Assembly: GCF_016598485.1 (NCBI RefSeq)
Contig: NZ_JAEMUW010000002.1
Location: forward strand, 1 to 64,000
Direction of reading: 5' to 3'
Length of the DNA: 64,000 bases
Origin: Micromonospora coerulea
Lineage (GTDB): Bacteria > Actinomycetota > Actinomycetes > Mycobacteriales > Micromonosporaceae
Both the position numbers and the translations under genes were made by a program. The stretch's first letter is position 1. Every line of letters starts with the position of its first letter. This document shows positions 36,801 to 45,011 of this stretch, piece after piece. Below the pieces are notes generated by a model. The model saw only the letters and a list, made by a program, of their open reading frames with translations. It was not told where the DNA came from and did not search any database.

Positions 36801-39715
36801 TCGGGCCGGCGCAGCGTCACCGGCGCGCCCGGCACCCCCTGGGTACGTCGCTCCTCGAAGTCCAACCAGGACTCCAGGATCTCCCGGTAGAGCGCGGCGG
36901 CGCTGAACGTGCCGCCGGCCCCGGCCACCGCGGTCAGCCGCCCGTCGTCCAGGTTGGCGATGAAGCCCAGCATCCGGGGATTGCGGGACAGGCCGAGCAG
37001 GTCCTTCACCCCGGCCAGCAGCTCCATCCGCTGCTGGGCGGCCCGCTCGTCCCCGTGGTAGCGGTGGCGCAGGAAGGTCTCGATCTGGCCGGGGGTGAAG
37101 TCCTCGATGGCCAGCACCCGGCGGTGCGGGAGCAGCCCGACCCGCTCCCCCAGGGCGGTCAGCACCTGCGAGTTGGTCTTGAAGTGCTGGGTCCGGCTGC
37201 TCACCACGATCTTGGCGTTCCCCTCGGCGGCCTGGAGCAGCGTCTCCAGATGGTCCGCCGCCCGGTCGTACGTGACCCGGGCCACGAGCTCGTCGAAGCC
37301 GTCGAAGAGCAGCACGATGCGCCCCTGCCGAAGCATGTAGCGGAACGCCTTGAGGTCGATCACCTGCTCGCCGTGGTTCGCCAGGTGCGCGGCGACCAGG
37401 CCGTCCACCGAGTGCGCCTTGTCCAGCGCGCGCAGCTCGACCAGGATCGGGATCAGGTCGGGCGCGGCGGTGGGCAGCCGGCGCGCCACCTCCCGCAGCG
37501 CGAACGTCTTGCCCCGCCCGAAGTCGCCGAGCACCAGCACGAACCGGCCGTCCGGCGCGGAGATCAGCTCCAGCAGCTCGTCGACCACGTCCTCGCGGAC
37601 CCGCTGGTCGGCGCCGACCAGGTGCCGGTAGCGCTGCGGCACGTACTGCCCGGGCGGGTAGAGCCGGTCGGCTTGAAGCCGGGCGGTCTGCGCCGCCACG
37701 TACTCGCGCAGGTCCAGCAGGCCCTGGAACTCGGTCAGGTGCAGCACCCGCACCCCGCGCCGTTGCGCCGCCTCGGCCAGCCCCCGGGCGATCCGGTCGC
37801 CGTCGTAGACCAGCTCGGATCCGATGTCCGGGTCGGTGGCGTGCACCCGCCGGGCGAAGTCGTCGACGTCGGCGGCGGTCGGGGTCCCGACGTGCGCGCC
37901 GACCCGCTGCTGGCGGACGACCCCGTCGGCGCGGTAGGTGACGAACAGGTGCGGCGGGTCGGCCGGCACCCGGCGGACCAGCACCCGGTCGTACCGCGCC
38001 TCGCACACCTCGGCCAGCCGGTCCAGCAGCCGCTCCAGCGGCGTCGGCGCGACCACGGCCGGGGCGACGGCTGGCGCGTCGGGCACCCCGGCGCCCTGGG
38101 TCGGCCCCTCCACCGCGACCGGCAGCCGGGGATCGGGAACCTGCGCCGGGCCGGCCGCCCCGAAGGTGGCCGCCGTCCGGGGCCAGCTCACCGCGGTCGG
38201 CTCGCCCACGTCGTGCCGGTCGTCGCGGCCGAGCACCCAGCGGGTCATCCCGTCGGCGGCCAGCCGGAGCACCTGCGCCCGGCCGTCGCGGGACGCGGTG
38301 GACAGCGGCACCACCGGGTCGATCGGCGCCCGGGTCGGTGCGGCGTCGGAGAGCAGGAGGTTGAGCATCGGCCCGACCAGCCGGTTGAACGACCCGCGGT
38401 CGCGCAGGGTCACCCCGTCGGTGAGGGCCACCTCGTCCGCGTACGGGGTGCGCGGGCCCGGGGCGTGCGCCATCGCGCCGAGCCGCAGCCAACCGGACTG
38501 CTGGTAGTGCCGCAGCCGCTGGGCGAACCAGGTGGACTGCGCCTCGCCCAGGAAGCCGTACCGGTCCTCCTCGCGGTGGGTGATCGCGACCGTGGAGTTC
38601 AGCCCGGCCACCACGACCCGCAGGTCCGGCACCGGGAACAGCGTCCACGGCTGCTCGCTGTCGAAGATCCGGTCCTCGAGGCCCTGGTACAGCTCGTCGA
38701 AGAGCCGGGCGTAGTGCCGCCACTTCGGCCAGTACGGCGGTTGCGGGTCGACGTCGTCGGCCTCGCAGGTGGCGAAGTAGGCGCGGCTGGCCGCCATGGT
38801 CACGTCCCGCGGCCCGGGCACCACGACCAGGCGGTGTGGCTCCAGGCCGAGCAGCACCCGCAGCCCGGTCAGGAAGCTCAGCGCGTCGGAGAACTCGCGC
38901 GGGCTGCCCGACTCGGTGAGGTTGCCGGCCACCACCAGCAGGTCCGGCCGGGGCACCCCGTCGTTCATCAGCAGGGTGAGGTCACCCATCAGGTGTTCCT
39001 GCAGCTCACCGGGGGTGACCGGGGCGCCGGGCTCGATCACGCCCCGACCGAAGCGGGGGCCGGCGACCTGGAGCACGGTCAGGGTGGCGCGGGAGTCGGG
39101 CACCGCGGCCGCCGCCGGCGGGAACGGCGGTGGGTTGATCGGCGTACGCCGCGACCGACGCGGCGCCGGCAGGCCCGCTGCCGGCGCGGCGAGCACCCCG
39201 GCGGGCCCGGCCGGATGGTGCGGAAAGGTCGGTTGCAGGACCGGCTTGGCGCGGCCGTCGAGCGCCTCCCGGATCCGGTCGAGGACCCGGCCGCGGGCCT
39301 GCGCCGCGTCGGTGACGCCGACCAGGTCGACGTAGGTGATGGTGGCGAGCAGGCCGTCGATCGGGCAGTCCTCGACCCGGACGGTGACCAGCTTGTTGCC
39401 CGTGCCGTCGGGGTCGGCGCGCAGCGCCGCCTGCCACTCCAGCTTGCCGTACGTGGAGTGCAGGTAGCGTTCGGAGAGGACGGCCACCACCACGGCCGCC
39501 TCGCGGACGCCCCGGTCCATGAAGTCGATGAAGTTGGTGCCGGCGACGAAGTCCCACGCCTGGAGCAGGGTGCGGTAGCCGGCGGCCTCGAACTCCCACG
39601 CCAGCCAGGTCGCCCAGCGCTCGTCGGCCGGCGAGTAGCTGATGAAGAAGTCGATCGGGCGGTCGGACCGGGTGGGGTGCACGCCTACAGCCACAGGATC
39701 ATTATGGCCACTCAT
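33890..39715 (-). CDS. Giant TIR-NACHT-pentapeptide-WD40 STAND protein (NLR-like defence candidate)
   Basis: About 1,941 aa from ATG 39715; a TTG two codons earlier is possible. Order: TIR domain (about 20-150; DFFISYSPADERW, and YGKLEWQAAL carrying the position of the catalytic Glu of TIR NADases), a calcineurin-phosphoesterase-like domain (about 200-480), an alpha/beta domain (about 555-690), and a NACHT ATPase (Walker A GDFGRGKT about 728; Walker B IVLLFDGFDEL about 798; SSRTQHF sensor). A helical arm, about 17 pentapeptide units (ADLRG, ADLTG, ARLRG; about 1117-1210) and some 15 WD40 blades (about 1245-1905; repeated VRLWD) follow. Expected: the WD40/pentapeptide end senses, NACHT oligomerises, and TIR kills by NAD+ loss. 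Cytoplasmic, with no signal peptide. Single gene, with a divergent transporter 75 bases upstream. Confidence 0.93.
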   Translation of the reverse strand: MSGHNDPVAVGVHPTRSDRPIDFFISYSPADERWATWLAWEFEAAGYRTLLQAWDFVAGTNFIDFMDRGVREAAVVVAVLSERYLHSTYGKLEWQAALRADPDGTGNKLVTVRVEDCPIDGLLATITYVDLVGVTDAAQARGRVLDRIREALDGRAKPVLQPTFPHHPAGPAGVLAAPAAGLPAPRRSRRTPINPPPFPPAAAAVPDSRATLTVLQVAGPRFGRGVIEPGAPVTPGELQEHLMGDLTLLMNDGVPRPDLLVVAGNLTESGSPREFSDALSFLTGLRVLLGLEPHRLVVVPGPRDVTMAASRAYFATCEADDVDPQPPYWPKWRHYARLFDELYQGLEDRIFDSEQPWTLFPVPDLRVVVAGLNSTVAITHREEDRYGFLGEAQSTWFAQRLRHYQQSGWLRLGAMAHAPGPRTPYADEVALTDGVTLRDRGSFNRLVGPMLNLLLSDAAPTRAPIDPVVPLSTASRDGRAQVLRLAADGMTRWVLGRDDRHDVGEPTAVSWPRTAATFGAAGPAQVPDPRLPVAVEGPTQGAGVPDAPAVAPAVVAPTPLERLLDRLAEVCEARYDRVLVRRVPADPPHLFVTYRADGVVRQQRVGAHVGTPTAADVDDFARRVHATDPDIGSELVYDGDRIARGLAEAAQRRGVRVLHLTEFQGLLDLREYVAAQTARLQADRLYPPGQYVPQRYRHLVGADQRVREDVVDELLELISAPDGRFVLVLGDFGRGKTFALREVARRLPTAAPDLIPILVELRALDKAHSVDGLVAAHLANHGEQVIDLKAFRYMLRQGRIVLLFDGFDELVARVTYDRAADHLETLLQAAEGNAKIVVSSRTQHFKTNSQVLTALGERVGLLPHRRVLAIEDFTPGQIETFLRHRYHGDERAAQQRMELLAGVKDLLGLSRNPRMLGFIANLDDGRLTAVAGAGGTFSAAALYREILESWLDFEERRTQGVPGAPVTLRRPELWSAVSRLAFQLWESGESYLRLAELADAAGQLAGLAESRLSEPQAMHAVGAGSLLVRTDDGLFGFIHTSVLEWLVAEGIAAQLNRGEEPSALAVRPLSALTVEFLGDLADPRRCTEWTARVLGDEDAGETVRANALRLSARLRLPDRADLRGASLRGEDLSHRELAGADLTGADLSETRLVATNLSQARLERARLRGARLDQTRLTGADLRGAELAGARLFRADLRGALITGSSWRRAALIDVAADAAVLRAPELRGAVLAPGRPVVPGLAPPAVGVSYGFEVGRLPVPLAYSPDGTVLAVGSDDGGVLICDTVTGLPVRTLQGHRGRVYAVRFDAASHQLVTGAADLTVRLWDADHGDVRHVIEDVFAGWVWPLLTDGARGRLVVGDAAGVVRLYDTRSARLRHEWPGHAAPIWGTSFSPDGRRVVVVDSAGVVRGWDVSSGALAFAVREPEVVYRVVHTPDGRALVAVGQHGRVWVRRAVDGEVLRQPRGHEADVYALDVHPDGQLMATGDTHGALRLWEVDSGRPVRVLGRQRGAIYSVRFNGDGSLLASSASDGAIQLWDTADGQPRHELTRHRGSVWPVAWRPDQQQVATSSNDGTTRLWDVRTGQCQHTLRGHGRRVTALSFRDDGQMLATCGNDGVVRLWEPRTGRLVRQLSSPADRLLSAVFCPGEPLVAAPSGDGGVHLWNTDTGADERELNVDTDHVWAAAFSPDGDALATANDDDTVRLWYRRTGRHFATLTPHRGRVRAVAFSPDGETIATGCDDQLVRLWDAATATCRTTLEQHTDRVYAVTFNADGTLLASASNDGTAVVWDALTGERRTVLTEHTGRLWGCAFSPNGSLLATAGDDLTIRLWDPGTGRLHGTLAAHTRRVWAVAFSPDSSLLASAGDDGTVRLWDVADPEHAQLRTTLIGLPDGWAAVSPDGRYKLDGDPGGQFWHVIGTCRFEVGELDPYLTQVRRLAVDAPF

Positions 39716-39790
39716 CGTCAATCGGTGGACACCCTGGGCAGCCGCGTCGGCCCTGCCCCGTGGGCCCGGCCTGTGCGAGGATCATCCCTC

Positions 39791-41017
39791 GTGGAGACTG
39801 TCGGCGAGCCACCGTCCGCCGCGCCGGACCGATCCCGCTGGGGCCGGCTGCACGTCCTGGACTGGATCGCCATCGGGCTCGCCGCCGTCGGGGTGCTCAG
39901 CGTCCTCACCGGACTGCTGCCCCGGGCGGAGGCCGAGGTCACCGTGCGCCGGATCATCCCGATCCTGATCTTCCTCGGCACCGTGGTGGTGCTGGCCGAG
40001 CTGACCGCGGTGGCCGGGGTCTTCGACGCCCTCGCCGCCCGGGTGGCGATCGCCGCCCGGGGCAGCTACCGGGCGCTGTTCTGGCTCTGCGTCGCCTTCG
40101 CGTCGATCACCACCATCGCGCTCAACCTGGACACCACCGCGGTGCTGCTCACCCCGGTGATGATCGCCCTGGCCCGCAAACTCGGCGTGCCGCCGACGCC
40201 GCTGGCGATGACCACCGTCTGGCTGGCCAACACCGCCAGCCTGCTGCTGCCGGTGTCCAACCTGACCAACATCCTGGCCAGCAACCGGATCGGACTCGAC
40301 CCGCTGCCCTGGGCGGCCCGGATGTGGTGGCCGCAGCTGGTCGCGATCGTGATCACCATGCTGCTGCTCTGGTGGTGGTACTGGCGGCCGGCCCGCGCCG
40401 GGGCCGACCCGTTCGTCCCGCCGCCGGCGCACGTGCCGCCGGACCGGGTGCTCCACCGCACCGCGCTGGGCGCCTGCCTGCTCTTCGTCGCCGGCATCCT
40501 GGCCGGCGTGGAGATCGGGCTCGCCTCCGGGGTGGCCGCTGCGATCCTGGTCGCCGGCTTCGCCCTCCGGGCCCGGCACAGCCTGCGCCCCGCGCTGATC
40601 CCGTGGCGGCTGCTGGTCTTCGTCACCGGGCTGTTCCTGGTGGTGCAGACCATCGGCGAACACGGCCTGGACCACGTGATGGGCGCCCTCATCGGCGGCG
40701 ACCCGGGCACCGAGGGCTCGCTGCGGGCCGGCGCGGTCGGCGCGCTCTTCGCCAACGTGGTCAACAACCTGCCCGCGTACGTCGCCGGCGAGGCGGTCAT
40801 CGACCCGGCCAACCACACCCAGCTTTTCGCCCTGCTGATCGGCACGAACGTCGGTCCCCTCGCCACGCCGTGGGCGTCGCTGGCCACGCTGATCTGGTAC
40901 GAGCGCTGTCGGGCCGCCGGGGTCGCGGTGCCGCTGGGCCGCTTCGTCGCCACGAGCGCCGCCCTGGCCGCGCTGGCCACCACCGCCACCGTCGCCACCC
41001 TGCTGCTCACCCCGTGA
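39791..41017 (+). CDS. ArsB/SLC13-type (ion transporter superfamily) membrane transporter
   Basis: 408 aa from GTG 39791. Ten to eleven hydrophobic segments. The repeated motifs of the ArsB/NhaD/SLC13 group are visible: IALNLDTTAVLLTPVMIALAR in the first half, NTASLLLPVSNLTNILA, and in the second half ANVVNNLPAYVAGEA and LIGTNVGPLATPWASLATL. Members move arsenite, Na+ or dicarboxylates. There is no arsR/arsC neighbour, so arsenite is only one option. It is divergent from the NLR-like gene with a 75-base gap that must hold both promoters, so a shared control region is possible. Confidence 0.85.
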   Translation: METVGEPPSAAPDRSRWGRLHVLDWIAIGLAAVGVLSVLTGLLPRAEAEVTVRRIIPILIFLGTVVVLAELTAVAGVFDALAARVAIAARGSYRALFWLCVAFASITTIALNLDTTAVLLTPVMIALARKLGVPPTPLAMTTVWLANTASLLLPVSNLTNILASNRIGLDPLPWAARMWWPQLVAIVITMLLLWWWYWRPARAGADPFVPPPAHVPPDRVLHRTALGACLLFVAGILAGVEIGLASGVAAAILVAGFALRARHSLRPALIPWRLLVFVTGLFLVVQTIGEHGLDHVMGALIGGDPGTEGSLRAGAVGALFANVVNNLPAYVAGEAVIDPANHTQLFALLIGTNVGPLATPWASLATLIWYERCRAAGVAVPLGRFVATSAALAALATTATVATLLLTP

Positions 41018-41124
41018 CGGGCACCCGTTTGTGACGCCGGCCAGCGGGTAGCCGCCGTCGCTCACCCGATGCCAACGACCTGGAAAGCTCGGCGATGGCC
41101 GCGCCGAGGCGAGGGAGTACGCGC

Positions 41125-42158
41125 ATGGCGGTCCTACCCCGGCACGAGGATCCCCGCCTGATCCCGGTGCTGTCCGCCGACCGGTCTGGACCGGTGTCAC
41201 CACCACGCCCGACGGGCGGATGTTCGTCACCTTCCCGTCCGTGGACCGGCCGGGCCTCCAGGTCGCGGAGGCCATGCCCGACGGCCGGCTCGTCCCGTAT
41301 CCGGACGCCGGGTGGAACCGGGTCCGCGGCGACCACGACCCGGATGGGGCGTTCGTCTGCGTGAACGGGCTGCGGGTCGGACCCGACGGGCGGATCTGGA
41401 TCGTCGATGCCGGGGCCCCCGGCGTCGGACTGCCCGCCGTGACCGGCGGCGGCCGCTTGATCGTCGTCGATCCGGCCACCGACGCGATCACCCGCAGCTA
41501 CGACCTCGGTCCGGCGCTGCGGGAGTTGAGTTACCTCGACGATGTGCGCTTCAATCGGCGGACCGCCTACGTCACCGACGCCGGCGCGCCCGCGATCGTC
41601 GTGCTCGACCTGGGCAGCGGCCAGGCCCGGCGGGTGCTGGACAACCACCCGAGCACGGTCGACCAGCGCACCATGTACGCGGACGGGCAGGTCCTGCGCG
41701 GCCAGGACGGCGGAGAGCTGCGCATCCACGCCGACCAGCTCGAGGTGTCCCCCGACGGGCGGCACCTCTACTTCCAACCGTGCTCCGGACCACTTGCCCG
41801 GATCGAGACACGCTGGCTGGACGACCCGTCGGTTCCCGCAGCCATGCTGGCGGACCGGGTCGAGACCTGGCTCGACACTCCGACCACCGGCGGCACCGCC
41901 ATCGACTCCGCCGGCACCATCTACCTCAGCGACGTGGAACAGCGCCGGATCCTGACCGTCTCGCCCGATCGGCAGGTGGAGACCCTCCTCGCCGATCCGC
42001 GGCTGATCTTTGCCGACGCGCTGTGGTTCGACGGTTCAGGTTGGCTGTGGATCCCCGCCACCCAGCTCAACCGGACGCCCGGACTGGCCGGTGGGGTGCA
42101 GTCGGTGGAGTACCCCGTCTGGATCTACAAGATGCGGATCGACGCGACCCCGCCGTGA
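41125..42158 (+). CDS. SMP-30/MRJP-like beta-propeller protein, single-base frameshift near its start
   Basis: A start with ribosome site GAGGGAG is at ATG 41125 (MAVLPRHEDPRLIPVLSADR). At 41183-41185 the frame slips: one G seems missing in CCGGTC. Reading the next frame gives VWTGVTTTPDGRMFVTFPS, the expected continuation for yellow/major-royal-jelly and SMP-30 proteins. The rest (to 42158) is intact, with propeller strands such as GLRVGPDGRIWIVDAG, LSYLDDVRF, DQLEVSPDGRHLYFQP and TAIDSAGTIYLSDVE. As the sequence stands, only a product starting downstream (for example ATG 41220, 312 aa) could be made. Either a recent mutation or a sequencing error. No signal peptide is seen. Confidence 0.75.
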
Positions 42159-42211
42159 CGGCACGGCGCCCCCACCCCTCGGTGGCCACCCGCGCCACCA
42201 CCCGGCCAGGG

Positions 42212-42259
42212 TTGACGCAACCGGTCAGTTGCTATACGTTATGGCAACTGGTCAGTTGC
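42212..42259 (+). promoter_or_regulatory. Promoter with ArsR-type inverted-repeat operator
   Basis: TTGACG (42212-42217) and TACGTT (42235-42240) are 17 bases apart. The -10 lies inside an inverted repeat CAGTTGC (42226-42232) / GCAACTG (42244-42250), and a third CAGTTGC follows at 42253-42259. Binding of the downstream ArsR protein here would block transcription of its own operon. Confidence 0.75.
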
Positions 42260-42276
42260 TACTTGGGAGGTACGAG

Positions 42277-42705
42277 ATGGGGTTTCCAGATCGGATTGAG
42301 CGCACGGTGCGGGTCGATCGGCCGGTGGAGCGGGTATGGGCCGCCATCACGACCGCCGAAGGGCTCGGCGCCTGGTTCAGCGACAGCGCGGAGATCGACC
42401 TGCGCGTCGGCGGCACCGCGAAGCTGACCTGGGACAGCGGCGACGCGGCGCAGCTGCGCGTGGAGCGGCTCGAGCCGATGACGGTCTTCGGCTACACCTG
42501 GGGCATCAACGGCCTGCCCGACCACGACCCGCGTCGCACCTACGTGGAGTTCACCCTCACGCCGGACGACGGCGGCACCACGGTGAGCGTCGTGGAGACC
42601 GGATTCGCCCAGCTCGAGCCGGACGACTACCGCAAGGCGTTCGACAGCAACACCCGGGGCTGGGCGGCCGAGCTCGACGAGTTGGTCGCCTATCTTCATG
42701 GCTGA
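42277..42705 (+). CDS. SRPBCC (AHSA1/START-like) domain protein
   Basis: 142 aa, ATG 42277 with GGGAGG seven bases upstream. A single helix-grip domain: DRIERTVRVDRPVERVWAAI, EGLGAWFSDSAEIDLRVGG, DDGGTTVSVVETGF and a long C-terminal helix. Such proteins bind hydrophobic ligands, and in pairs with ArsR regulators are common in actinomycetes, though their ligands are rarely known. Its 3' end overlaps the ArsR start by 8 bases, so they are coupled. Confidence 0.9.
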   Translation: MGFPDRIERTVRVDRPVERVWAAITTAEGLGAWFSDSAEIDLRVGGTAKLTWDSGDAAQLRVERLEPMTVFGYTWGINGLPDHDPRRTYVEFTLTPDDGGTTVSVVETGFAQLEPDDYRKAFDSNTRGWAAELDELVAYLHG

Positions 42706-43027
42706 CCAGGCGTCGGAGGCGGTCGCGGAGGCCGTGTTCACGGCATTGGCCGACCCGAACCGACGCGCCATTCTCGCGGCACTGGCCGCGGGCGGACCGG
42801 CCACCGCGACGGATCTGGCCGCCACCCTGCCGATCACGCGGCAGGGGATAGCCAAACACCTTGCGCTGCTTGCCGACGCGGGTCTCGTGGCGGCCGAACG
42901 CGGCGAACGGCGCAGGATCCGCTATCACCTGCAGTCCGGCCCGATGCGGGTGGCGCAGCAGTTCCTCGCCGCCCTGGCCCGCGACTGGGACGGCCCCCTC
43001 GCGGCGCTGCGCACGCATCTGGAATGA
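42698..43027 (+). CDS. ArsR-family winged-helix repressor
   Basis: 109 aa, ATG 42698 overlapping the SRPBCC gene. HTH region LADPNRRAILAALAAGGPATATDLAATLPITRQGIAKHL is split by normal turns, followed by wing GLVAAERGERRRIRYHL. There are no metal-binding Cys pairs, so it belongs to the non-metal subgroup that accompanies SRPBCC proteins. Probable autorepressor at 42226-42259. Confidence 0.92.
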   Translation: MADQASEAVAEAVFTALADPNRRAILAALAAGGPATATDLAATLPITRQGIAKHLALLADAGLVAAERGERRRIRYHLQSGPMRVAQQFLAALARDWDGPLAALRTHLE

Positions 43028-43204
43028 CTGCCGGGCGCTCGGCCGCTGAATCGCCACGCCGCACAAGAAAACCGAAGGTTTGGCGCAGTCATTACCGCGG
43101 GCACAGGCTGAGCCTGGGGCCCGGTCCCGCTGGGGCCGGGCCTCGGCTTGCGCTTCGCCGTCGGGCTCCCCGGGCGAGATGCGTGACCCGGGCCACGTAG
43201 GTAC

Positions 43205-43220
43205 TTGCTCAGTCAAGGAA
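43205..43220 (+). promoter_or_regulatory. Degenerate MarR operator before the LLM operon
   Basis: TTGCTCAGTCAAGGAA; read on the minus strand it matches the 45491 operator at 14 of 16 positions. It lies 62 bases upstream of the LLM start. Confidence 0.6.
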
Positions 43221-43281
43221 TCTCTGCCACTCTCCCCCGGTTGCTGATAGGCGTCAGGTACGACCGGTAGGAGCGAGGCAG

Positions 43282-44385
43282 GTGAGTTGGATGCAGTTCG
43301 GAATCTTTGGCGTGGGAGACGTGGCGCGCGACCCGGTGACCGGGCGGATGCCGTCCGAGCACGAGCGGATCAAGGCCGTGATGGAGTACGCGAAGCTGGC
43401 CGAGGAGGTCGGGCTGGACGTCTTCGCCATCGGCGAGCACCACAACCCGCCGTTCATCCCCTCCTCGCCCACCACCATGCTCGGGTACATCGCGGCCCGG
43501 ACAGACAAGATCATTCTGTCCACCTCGACCACGCTGATCACCACCAACGACCCGGTGAAGATCGCCGAGGACTACGCCATGCTCCAGCACCTGGCCGACG
43601 GCCGCGTCGACCTGATCATGGGACGCGGCAACACCGGCCCGGTCTACCCCTGGTTCGGCCAGGACATCCGCAACGCCATCCCGCTCGCCATCGAGAACTA
43701 CGACCTGCTGCGCCGGCTCTGGCGCGAGGACGTGGTCGACTGGGAGGGCAAGTTCCGCACCCCGCTGCAGTCGTTCACCTCGACGCCTCGGCCGCTGGAC
43801 GGCGTGCCGCCGTTCGTCTGGCACGGCTCCATCCGCAGCCCGGAGATCGCCGAGCAGGCCGCGTACTACGGCGACGGGTTCCTGCACAACAACCTCCTCT
43901 GGCCCAAGAAGCACGTTCAGCGGATGGTCGGGCTCTACCGCCGGCGGTTCGAGCACTACGGGCACGGCCCGGCGGACCAGGCGATCGTGGGCCTGGGCGC
44001 GCAGGTGTTCATGCGGAGGAACTCGCAGGACGCCGTCCGGGAGTTCCGCACGTACTTCGACAATTCGGCGGCCTACGGGCACGGCCCGTCCCTTGAGGAG
44101 ACGATGAACCAGACGGCGCTCCTCGTCGGCAGCCCGCAGGAGGTGATCGACCGCACCCTGGCCTTCCGTGAGTACGCCGGCGGCGACTACCAGCGCCAGC
44201 TCTTCAACGTCGACGGGATCGGGGTCCCCCGGAAGACCGTGCTCGAGCAGATCGAGATGTTGGGCGAGGTCGTTCAGGTACTGCGCAAGGAGTTCGCGGT
44301 GGGCCGTCCCGCCCACGTCCCGGACGCCCCGACCCACGCCTCGCTGAAGGCCGCGGCGCTGGCCGCCGCGGCGAAGGAGGTCTGA
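43282..44385 (+). CDS. LLM-class FMN-dependent luciferase-like monooxygenase (CE1758-type)
   Basis: 367 aa from GTG 43282 (VSWMQFGIFGVGDVARD), with GGAG eight bases upstream. TIM-barrel luciferase-like features: EVGLDVFAIGEHHNPPFIPSSP, STTLITTNDPVKIAEDYAMLQHLADGRVDLIMGRG and FVWHGSIRSPEIAEQAAYYGDGF. It uses reduced FMN and O2 to oxidise an unknown substrate. The stop overlaps the start of the flavin reductase gene, so enzyme and reductant supplier are made together. The paired naming CE1758/CE1759 is known from corynebacteria. Confidence 0.92.
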   Translation: MSWMQFGIFGVGDVARDPVTGRMPSEHERIKAVMEYAKLAEEVGLDVFAIGEHHNPPFIPSSPTTMLGYIAARTDKIILSTSTTLITTNDPVKIAEDYAMLQHLADGRVDLIMGRGNTGPVYPWFGQDIRNAIPLAIENYDLLRRLWREDVVDWEGKFRTPLQSFTSTPRPLDGVPPFVWHGSIRSPEIAEQAAYYGDGFLHNNLLWPKKHVQRMVGLYRRRFEHYGHGPADQAIVGLGAQVFMRRNSQDAVREFRTYFDNSAAYGHGPSLEETMNQTALLVGSPQEVIDRTLAFREYAGGDYQRQLFNVDGIGVPRKTVLEQIEMLGEVVQVLRKEFAVGRPAHVPDAPTHASLKAAALAAAAKEV

Positions 44386-44999
44386 TGAAGCGCACCATCG
44401 CCGTCATCTCGGCCGGCTTGCGGCAGCCCTCGTCGACCCGGATGCTCGCCGACCGGTTGGCCGACGCGGTGCGCCGCGAGCTGGAACGGCTCGGGGCCGA
44501 GGCCGACGTGGAACTGATCGAACTGCGCGACCACGCGCACGACCTGGTCAACAACCTGCTGGTTGGTTACCCGTCGGAGGAGCTCGAGCGGGTCCAGGAG
44601 ATCGTCCTGCGCTCCGACGCGCTGGTCGCGGTGACCCCGACGTTCTCCGGGTCGTACAACGGGATCTTCAAGATGTTCGTCGACGTCCTCGACGACACCG
44701 CGCTGGTCGACAAGCCGGTGCTGGTCGCCGCCACCGGCGGCACGGGGCGTCACTCGCTGGTGCTGGAACATGCGCTGCGGCCGCTCTTCAGCTACCTGCG
44801 CGCGGTCGTGGTGCCCACCGCGGTGTTCGCCGCGCCCGAGGACTGGGGAGCCGGCGACGCGGCCCAGAGTTCGCTGGGGCGTCGGATCGACCGGGCGGCC
44901 GGCGAACTGGCCCGCGAGGTGGATCGGCGTGACCCGCCCACCGTCACCGACCCCTTCGAGGACCCGACGTCGTTCGAGCGGCTGCTCGGCGGCCAGTGA
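44385..44999 (+). CDS. NAD(P)H-dependent FMN reductase (CE1759-type), partner of the LLM monooxygenase
   Basis: 204 aa, ATG 44385 sharing one base with the previous stop (TGATG). Flavodoxin-like fold: IAVISAGLRQPSSTRMLADRL as the phosphate-binding loop, VAVTPTFSGSYNGIFKMFVD for FMN binding and VAATGGTGRHSLVLE. It should deliver reduced FMN to the upstream monooxygenase. The last gene of this two-gene unit is convergent with the MarR gene. Confidence 0.92.
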   Translation: MKRTIAVISAGLRQPSSTRMLADRLADAVRRELERLGAEADVELIELRDHAHDLVNNLLVGYPSEELERVQEIVLRSDALVAVTPTFSGSYNGIFKMFVDVLDDTALVDKPVLVAATGGTGRHSLVLEHALRPLFSYLRAVVVPTAVFAAPEDWGAGDAAQSSLGRRIDRAAGELAREVDRRDPPTVTDPFEDPTSFERLLGGQ

Positions 45000-45011
45000 C
45001 CGCCGCCCGAC

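Noticed and set aside
35255..39790. Long plus-strand open frame running through the NLR-like gene into the transporter
   Set aside because: Only the part from about 39791 has membrane-protein sequence; the rest is low-complexity antisense of WD40 and NACHT codons.
43105..43150. GC-rich imperfect inverted repeat after the ArsR gene
   Set aside because: Stem is interrupted and several registers are possible, so it was not reported as a terminator.
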